Of a stretch of 11,526 bases of DNA, positions 6,916 to 11,526 are shown piece by piece. How positions within the stretch are numbered: the first letter of the stretch is position 1; the number at the start of each line of letters is the position of its first letter. The notes beneath the pieces were generated by a model that had not been told where the DNA came from, ran no database searches, and saw only the letters and a program-made list of their open reading frames with translations. Where the stretch lies: assembly GCA_025060275.1 (NCBI GenBank), contig JANXCJ010000057.1, positions 1-11,526 of the forward strand, given 5' to 3'. Source of the stretch: Bacteroidia bacterium (GTDB taxonomy: Bacteria > Bacteroidota > Bacteroidia > SpSt-205). The translations under genes were made by a program, and so were the position numbers.

Positions 6916-7799
6916 CTCGCGCCGGCTTCGTAGCACTTATAGGCGCCCCTAATGCAGGTAAATCTACCTTATTCAATCGTCTTGTGGGTGAGAAGCTCGC
7001 AGCTGTTACTCCTAAACCCCAAACTACGCGTTTTACCCTTCAAGGCATACTTACATGCGAAAAGACGCAATATGTTTTCGTAGATACACCCGGCTGGATA
7101 GCTTCCCCACGCAACCGCTGGCATCATATACTCACACAGCAAAGCTTATCGGCAGCTAAAGATGCGGATATTCAACTATGGGTTTATTCTCATTATACTT
7201 CCCCTTCTGAAGTTCCTCAAGAAGTTGTAGATTTTCTGCGAAAAGCTCCCTGCTTATGTGTGGGACTCACCTACCTTGACATTCTTACTCCCCACGAAAG
7301 AGAAAAGAGGCTAAATACCCTTCTTGAAGACCTGAATTCATATCCTATCCGCTGGTATGGAGATATATCCATGGACAGACCTTTAGAACCCCTATTAGAG
7401 AGCCTGGCCTCTCTCCTTCCAGCGAGCCCTTTCCTTTACCCATCAGGTCAACTTACCCCCCTCCCTGTGCGATTTTTCGTAGCAGAAATTATACGAGAAA
7501 AGGTGTATGAACACCTTCATGAGGAAATTCCCTATGGTACAGAGGTAGAGATAACCCTCTACCGAGAAACACCAGAGAAAGACTATATTGTAGCTACTTT
7601 ACATGTAGAAAAAGCCTCTCAAAAACCTATCGCTGTCGGGAAAAAGGGGCAAATGATAAAGAAAATTGGCTCTGCGGCTCGCCAGGCCATAGAAGCATGG
7701 CTAAACAAACGAGTTTACTTGGAGCTCCATGTAAAGGTTAGCTCTAAATGGCGTCAATCCCCCTTGTACCTCAAAAGTTTAGGCTACAGGAATTTGTAA
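6912..7799 (+). CDS. era: Era-family GTPase, with degenerate G4/G5 motifs
   Basis: Era is a GTPase that binds the 3' end of 16S rRNA and checks 30S subunit assembly. The 295 residues match the family length. The N-terminal G domain has G1 GAPNAGKST at 11-19, the Era-type switch region KPQTTRFTLQGI at 35-46, and G3 DTPGW at 58-62. The C-terminal KH domain has the RNA-binding loop GKKGQMIKKIG and the usual end VKVSSKWR. Odd points: where NKxD (G4) should be, the sequence reads TYLD at 120-123, so Asn and Lys are lost and only Asp remains. The G5 SA motif reads ISM. Guanine specificity may therefore be altered. The frame is otherwise intact with no sign of decay. The start is TTG in the TTGA overlap with the preceding stop, backed by AAAGGAG at 6897. 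It is last in the operon; its TAA stop is the first part of the next promoter element. Confidence 0.9.
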   Translation: MTRAGFVALIGAPNAGKSTLFNRLVGEKLAAVTPKPQTTRFTLQGILTCEKTQYVFVDTPGWIASPRNRWHHILTQQSLSAAKDADIQLWVYSHYTSPSEVPQEVVDFLRKAPCLCVGLTYLDILTPHEREKRLNTLLEDLNSYPIRWYGDISMDRPLEPLLESLASLLPASPFLYPSGQLTPLPVRFFVAEIIREKVYEHLHEEIPYGTEVEITLYRETPEKDYIVATLHVEKASQKPIAVGKKGQMIKKIGSAARQAIEAWLNKRVYLELHVKVSSKWRQSPLYLKSLGYRNL

Positions 7800-7804
7800 A
7801 TTTG
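7797..7804 (+). promoter_or_regulatory. TAnnTTTG promoter element for the 7813-fabI-purB unit
   Basis: TAAATTTG begins on the stop codon of era and ends 8 nt before ATG 7813. With the base before it, GTAAATTTG is identical to the element before ruvX. No obvious TTG -33 box is found at standard spacing. A start site at or very near the ATG is expected if the element is active. No terminator precedes it, so readthrough from era is also likely. Confidence 0.45.
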
Positions 7805-7812
7805 CGCATGTT

Positions 7813-8655
7813 ATGAACTCTCCAGAAAAATTCGGTAAAAAGAAGCGCACATTAGTCATCGTAGATGGAGATGCCTTACGCGAAGGAAGGAGGTATGATT
7901 TTTCCTTTTTGGAGAAGGAGAAACGGTTAGAGGTGTGGTTCTTTTTCCGAGAACGGATTAATAATTCTTTTCGCTTGCGTAAGGATTTCTCCGCACATAA
8001 CATTGTAACGCCTCGTTATGAAGAGGATACCCACCTGTATTTACTCAAACGGGTATGTTTTGAATTAGGGCGTCGCAGAGAGCGCTACAAAAAGGTACTT
8101 CTGATAGGGGGGCATCATCCGATTTGGGAAAGCTTAGTGCAATTCTTACGCGAGAGAGATTTTACTTGTACCCACATATTAGCAGATGATTATAGTGCAG
8201 AAACTGAAGCACCAGCCCCGACAAAACCCCAAGAGGAAAGGGGCCTTACTTCACAAGCTTTCAAGCAGCCACCTGTGCCTACTCCACCTACTCCAGTAAA
8301 ACCCCCACAGAAAAAGCCCCCTACTCCTGCTGAAAAAAACAAAACCGTAGCTAAGCCACAACCTAAGGTTCCCCCCTCTCCTCCCCCTAAGTCCAAGGCC
8401 CCCGCTCCTAAGCCCTCCAAACCCAAGCCACAGGAAGCTAAAAAAAGAGACATATACGCTATTGTAGCCGGCTTACTCAAGAAACTCCCGGCTGGAACTC
8501 CCGTAGAACGCGATGCTCTTATCAAGCTTCTGCATGAGGAGGGAATTATAGTAAGAAGGGATATCCCCGGTCAGAGCCTAAAAGTCTTTCTAGAGAGAAT
8601 GGCTAAGCTGGGACACATACAACTCCAAGAGGGTAAAATCCTTGTACCTGCATAG
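7813..8655 (+). CDS. PIN/NYN-like domain, Pro/Lys-rich linker, winged-helix (OST-HTH-like) protein
   Basis: I do not know this 280-residue protein by name. Residues 12-126 look like a small Rossmann-type PIN/NYN domain: strand TLVIVDGDAL with Asp18 and Asp20, a helical part with EEDTHLYLLKRVCFELG, then KKVLLIGGHHPIW and a last strand CTHILADD. In active NYN nucleases the late strand usually carries SGDxDF. Here it reads GGHHPI at 99-104, so the domain may be inactive or use another metal site. Residues about 128-212 are a disordered linker of Pro, Lys and Ala. Residues 213-280 (IYAIVAGLLKKL to GKILVPA) form a compact helix-helix-beta unit like a winged helix or OST-HTH/LOTUS domain, which binds RNA in other proteins. 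An RNA-linked role is an inference. The gene opens a unit with fabI (3-bp gap) and purB. The ATG at 7813 is chosen because it follows the promoter-like element and the only closer ATG (7808) stops after two codons. Confidence 0.8.
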   Translation: MNSPEKFGKKKRTLVIVDGDALREGRRYDFSFLEKEKRLEVWFFFRERINNSFRLRKDFSAHNIVTPRYEEDTHLYLLKRVCFELGRRRERYKKVLLIGGHHPIWESLVQFLRERDFTCTHILADDYSAETEAPAPTKPQEERGLTSQAFKQPPVPTPPTPVKPPQKKPPTPAEKNKTVAKPQPKVPPSPPPKSKAPAPKPSKPKPQEAKKRDIYAIVAGLLKKLPAGTPVERDALIKLLHEEGIIVRRDIPGQSLKVFLERMAKLGHIQLQEGKILVPA

Positions 8656-8658
8656 GCC

Positions 8659-9456
8659 ATGAGCTATGGCCTATTGAAGGGAAAGTGGGGCCTTATCACA
8701 GGTGCTTTAGATGAGCGCTCTATTGCATGGCATGTAGCTTATAGGGCATATGAAGAAGGCGCCCGGCTGATCATGACAAATGCTCCCGTTGCACTACGCT
8801 TAGGAAAACCAAAAGAACTGGCGGAAAAAGTGGCTGCCCCTCTCATTCCTGCAGACCTCACTCAAATAGCCGACATAGAAAAACTATACGAAGAGGCTCT
8901 CCGACATGCAGGAAGACCTTTGGACTTCGTTCTCCACTCCATAGGAATGTCTCCCAATGTGCGAAAAGGCAAGCTGTATCCTGAAATAGATTACGAGTAC
9001 TACGCTAAGACTCTGGATGTCTCCGCTATTTCCTTCCATAAGCTACTCCAGATAGGACGCGCAAAAGGCGCCTTTGCACGGGGAGCTTCCATTGTAGCCC
9101 TAAGCTATATCGCTGCACAGAGGGTTTTCCCACGCTACGGCGACATGTCGGATGCAAAAGCCCTTTTAGAATCTATCGGTCGCATGTTCGGCTACTTTTT
9201 AGGTAAAGAGTTAAGTATTCGTGTGAATATCGTATCTCAATCCCCTACGCCTACTACCGCGGGAACTGGCATACAGGGATTTGATAAAATGTTTGCTTAT
9301 GCAGACAGAATGAGTCCCTTGGGAAACGCTTCAGCAGAAGCATGTGCAGATTTCATTATAGTTCTTTTCTCAGACCTTAGTAGGGGCATCACGATGCAGA
9401 CAATTTATCATGATGGAGGTTTTTCCAGCATGGGCATTGAAGAGACACTTCTGTGA
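8659..9456 (+). CDS. fabI: Enoyl-[acyl-carrier-protein] reductase (NADH), FabI type
   Basis: FabI reduces the trans-2 double bond of enoyl-ACP, the last step of each fatty-acid elongation cycle, in the cytoplasm. The 265 residues form a complete short-chain dehydrogenase fold. The cofactor loop is GALDERSIAWHVA, the FabI variant rather than the classical TGxxxGIG. LHSIGMSPN follows, and the active site has Tyr150 and Tyr160 with Lys167 (YGDMSDAK, the Y-x6-K spacing of FabI). SQSPTPTTAG marks the substrate-binding loop, and the end HDGGFSSMG is typical. The whole sequence closely follows the type found in Bacteroidota, which supports the phylum call. It starts 3 bp after the preceding gene and its stop overlaps the GTG start of purB (GTGA). 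No Shine-Dalgarno is seen. Confidence 0.95.
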   Translation: MSYGLLKGKWGLITGALDERSIAWHVAYRAYEEGARLIMTNAPVALRLGKPKELAEKVAAPLIPADLTQIADIEKLYEEALRHAGRPLDFVLHSIGMSPNVRKGKLYPEIDYEYYAKTLDVSAISFHKLLQIGRAKGAFARGASIVALSYIAAQRVFPRYGDMSDAKALLESIGRMFGYFLGKELSIRVNIVSQSPTPTTAGTGIQGFDKMFAYADRMSPLGNASAEACADFIIVLFSDLSRGITMQTIYHDGGFSSMGIEETLL

Positions 9457-10766
9457 AGGCACAGGATTTTTGGGCTATCTCTCCCTTAGAGGGAAGGTAT
9501 GCCCACTATGTAGAAGACTTACGCCCTCTCCTGAGTGAGGCGGCTTTTTTCTTTTATCGGTTAGAAGTAGAGCTCGCATACTTTCAAGCTCTCGTAGAAT
9601 TGCCTTTGCCCCCCCTCCGAGGCTTCCCCCTGGAATGGTTGGAAAAGCTGAAGCAAGCCTATCAGCCCTTTACCAAGGAAGTATTGGAGGAAATTCGGAC
9701 AATAGAAAATCGCACCAGGCATGACGTCAAAGCCATAGAGTACTTTCTCCGAGAGAAATGGGCATCTATGCTGCCTGAAGAGTGGCATAAGGCTCTGGCT
9801 TTTATTCATTTTGGACTAACTTCCCAAGATATAAACAATACGGCTCAAGCCCTCATGCTGAGAGATGCTGTAAAAAAGGTGTATATTCCTGCTGTAGAGA
9901 AGCTCATTTCAACCCTACATAGACTTGCCTACGAGTGGCGTGCCATTCCAATGCTAAGTTTTACCCATGGGCAGCCAGCTTCGCCTACCACCTTAGGAAA
10001 GGAATTGTATGTATTTGTCGTACGCCTAAAAGCAGAACTGTCCCTTCTGGATGAGCTACCCTACTGGACTAAGATGGGGGGCGCCGTAGGAAATCTCAAT
10101 GCTCACCGCCTTGCCTTTCCTGAGATAGATTGGATTAGATTCTTTGATGATTTTGCTGAGCGATTAGGCCTACAACGCTTCTCTATCACCACTCAAATAG
10201 CCCCCTATGAAAGGTGGGCAGAAGTATGGGATTGTATGCGTCGCCTTCAAGCGGTACTTATAGACCTTGCTCAAGACATTTGGCTCTATGCTCATAGAGG
10301 CTATTTACATATCCAGCGTAGTGCAGGTCAGATAGGCTCTTCTACGATGCCTCATAAATCTAACCCCATTCTCTTTGAATTAGCTGAGGGGAACCTCCGC
10401 CTATCTAATGCTCTCTGGAGCTTTTTCACAGAGAAGCTACCTATTTCTCGCCTCCAAAGAGACCTGAGTGACTCTACCATCCTGAGAAACCTTGGGGTAG
10501 CTATTGGACATGGGCTAATCGGTATAAAAGCTATTAGAGAGGGGCTAACAGAGGTTTCCTGCGCCCCTACCTTCCTGCAGGCAGACCTTATAGAACATCC
10601 AGAAGTATTAGCAGAAGCGGAGCAGATTCTTCGGCGCAAAGACGGAGAAATAAATGCCTATGAAGCAGTCCTTGAAGAATTGGAAGTAGGTTGCTTCTCG
10701 TCTTCTGTCAGACCGGAAGATTATGTGGGATATGCTCCAGAAAGTGTGCCACCTCCTCAGAGTTGA
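9453..10766 (+). CDS. purB: Adenylosuccinate lyase
   Basis: PurB catalyses two fumarate-releasing steps: SAICAR to AICAR in purine synthesis, and adenylosuccinate to AMP. The 437 residues match the E. coli-type enzyme. The N-terminus carries ISPLEGRY, followed by TRHDVKAIEYF, TSQDINNTAQA, SFTHGQPASPTTLG with His172, and the superfamily signature SSTMPHKSNP starting at 296 with the mobile-loop serine at 296/297. All are intact. The start is GTG at 9453 in a GTGA overlap with fabI, giving MKAQDFWAISPLEGRY, which aligns with the expected N-terminus. The 3' end runs 10 bp into the convergent gene on the minus strand. There is no functional tie to fabI beyond shared housekeeping expression. Confidence 0.96.
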   Translation: MKAQDFWAISPLEGRYAHYVEDLRPLLSEAAFFFYRLEVELAYFQALVELPLPPLRGFPLEWLEKLKQAYQPFTKEVLEEIRTIENRTRHDVKAIEYFLREKWASMLPEEWHKALAFIHFGLTSQDINNTAQALMLRDAVKKVYIPAVEKLISTLHRLAYEWRAIPMLSFTHGQPASPTTLGKELYVFVVRLKAELSLLDELPYWTKMGGAVGNLNAHRLAFPEIDWIRFFDDFAERLGLQRFSITTQIAPYERWAEVWDCMRRLQAVLIDLAQDIWLYAHRGYLHIQRSAGQIGSSTMPHKSNPILFELAEGNLRLSNALWSFFTEKLPISRLQRDLSDSTILRNLGVAIGHGLIGIKAIREGLTEVSCAPTFLQADLIEHPEVLAEAEQILRRKDGEINAYEAVLEELEVGCFSSSVRPEDYVGYAPESVPPPQS

Positions 10767-11526
10767 AGATCAATACGCTTACGCAGAGCCCTGTAAAGCT
10801 CCTTTTTAGAGAGGTCTCCTTCTTTTTCATAAGCCTGTTCTAAATGCTCTATGAGACGAAGAATAATATAAGGCGGAGAGAGGGGCGGATAGTGCGCTAA
10901 ATTGTCTGAAATATTTACTCGCCGAAGCACTTCACGAAGCTGGGCAGGCAGCAGAAAAAGCCCCTTTTGATAGGGGTCTAAGTAAAAATGCACTGCCCCA
11001 TCAAAGTACCGAATAAGATAACGATTACCAACAGCAATCAAAGAAACCTCCATGCTTAACTCAGATGCTATCATGAAGTATATCACGCCCAGTGAAAAAG
11101 AATTCCCCCTTTTCGTCTCCAGCACTTCGTGGATGAAAAAGTAGCGTGAAGCATAGGGACGCGTATGTTCAGGCTGGAAACGCTCCTGAATAAAAAGATG
11201 ACGATTTAGGGCAAGGAGCTTCTCAAATGGATCGCCCCCCGCAGGTAGAGCAAGCCAAGTAGTATGGATAAGCCTCCGATAAGCATTCGTGTAACGTGCA
11301 GTATCCAGAGAGGGATAACGAAGCTGTGCTACATACATCAGAGCCGGAAAAAGAGGCTGCTGAGGATTGAGTCGCCATTCATAAAGGGCTTGCCCCACTG
11401 TATCTAGTTGTATCTGCTCCAGTAACTCTTCTATTCTCCGCTGGGTCACCGGGTCCTCCGTATGAAGCCAGTGCTGCTCCAAGAGAGGTATAGCTTCTCT
11501 CCCCACCTCTCGTAAAGCTGCCTCTA
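10757..11526 (-). CDS. Transglutaminase-like (SirB1-type) protein, N-terminus outside window
   Basis: The frame is open to the right edge, so the start is not in the window. A GTG at 11506 exists, but coding continues upstream as AALREVGREAIPLLEQ. The visible 256 residues begin with a HEAT-like helical part (VGREAIPLLEQHW, RRIEELLEQIQ). A Transglut_core2/SirB1-like domain follows: NRHLFIQERF, VLETKRGNSFSLGVIYFMIASEL, then FYLDPYQKGLFLL, and a helical end. These match a family common in Bacteroidota, where the motifs are usually KGNPISL, a GVNLPxHF-like stretch and FYINPFNKG. Here the second reads AVGNRYLIRY, so the usual His is missing. No catalytic Cys-His-Asp triad is evident, and the role is unknown. 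It converges on purB with a 10-bp overlap of coding ends, so there is no room for a terminator between them. Confidence 0.82.
   Translation of the reverse strand, partial: EAALREVGREAIPLLEQHWLHTEDPVTQRRIEELLEQIQLDTVGQALYEWRLNPQQPLFPALMYVAQLRYPSLDTARYTNAYRRLIHTTWLALPAGGDPFEKLLALNRHLFIQERFQPEHTRPYASRYFFIHEVLETKRGNSFSLGVIYFMIASELSMEVSLIAVGNRYLIRYFDGAVHFYLDPYQKGLFLLPAQLREVLRRVNISDNLAHYPPLSPPYIILRLIEHLEQAYEKEGDLSKKELYRALRKRIDLQL

Noticed and set aside
7808..7816. Two-codon mini-ORF ATG TTA TGA overlapping the start at 7813
   Set aside because: It could act as a tiny translation-coupling leader, but such a short match is easily chance and nothing else supports it.
8190..8525. Glycine-rich open frame on the minus strand
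   Set aside because: It is the complement of the Pro/Lys-rich linker; CCN proline codons read as GGN glycine on the other strand.

Overview
The window looks like chromosomal DNA from a member of the Bacteroidota. The enoyl-ACP reductase is of the type found across that phylum, the M1 peptidase ends in a type IX secretion (T9SS) sorting domain, the thioredoxin-like lipoprotein has a DUF4369-type N-terminus, and the last gene belongs to a transglutaminase-like family common there. The TAnnTTTG promoter element of this phylum also sits directly upstream of several genes. Genus and habitat cannot be read from the sequence. Very short or overlapping gene junctions point to a compact genome.

Layout. 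(1) Positions 1-118 hold the tail of an unrecognised gene. (2) Positions 199-1365 hold a decayed gene for a secreted sialidase-like beta-propeller protein. Its frame can be followed through several frameshifts, two clear nonsense codons and a 67-bp insertion flanked by a 31-bp direct repeat. (3) Positions 1423-3219 (minus) encode a secreted M1 metallopeptidase with a T9SS tail, followed by a plausible hairpin terminator. (4) Divergent from it, a tightly packed plus-strand operon runs from 3294 to 7799: ruvX, def, an O-antigen-ligase-like membrane protein, a TlpA/DUF4369 lipoprotein and era. Every junction overlaps. (5) A second unit runs from 7813 to 10766: an unusual PIN/NYN-like protein with a Pro/Lys linker and a C-terminal winged-helix-like domain, then fabI and purB. 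(6) A minus-strand transglutaminase-like gene runs off the right edge and overlaps the end of purB tail to tail.

How the genes fit together. The two plus-strand units are mainly housekeeping: Holliday-junction resolvase-like rRNA processing (RuvX), N-terminal deformylation (Def), ribosome assembly (Era), fatty-acid elongation (FabI) and purine synthesis (PurB). Two envelope genes are embedded among them. No defence system, mobile element, CRISPR array, tRNA or rRNA is visible. The points most worth following up are the frame-restoring 67-bp insertion, an Era whose G4 (NKxD) and G5 motifs are degenerate, promoter elements so close to start codons that leaderless mRNAs are likely, and the uncharacterised PIN/NYN-like protein.
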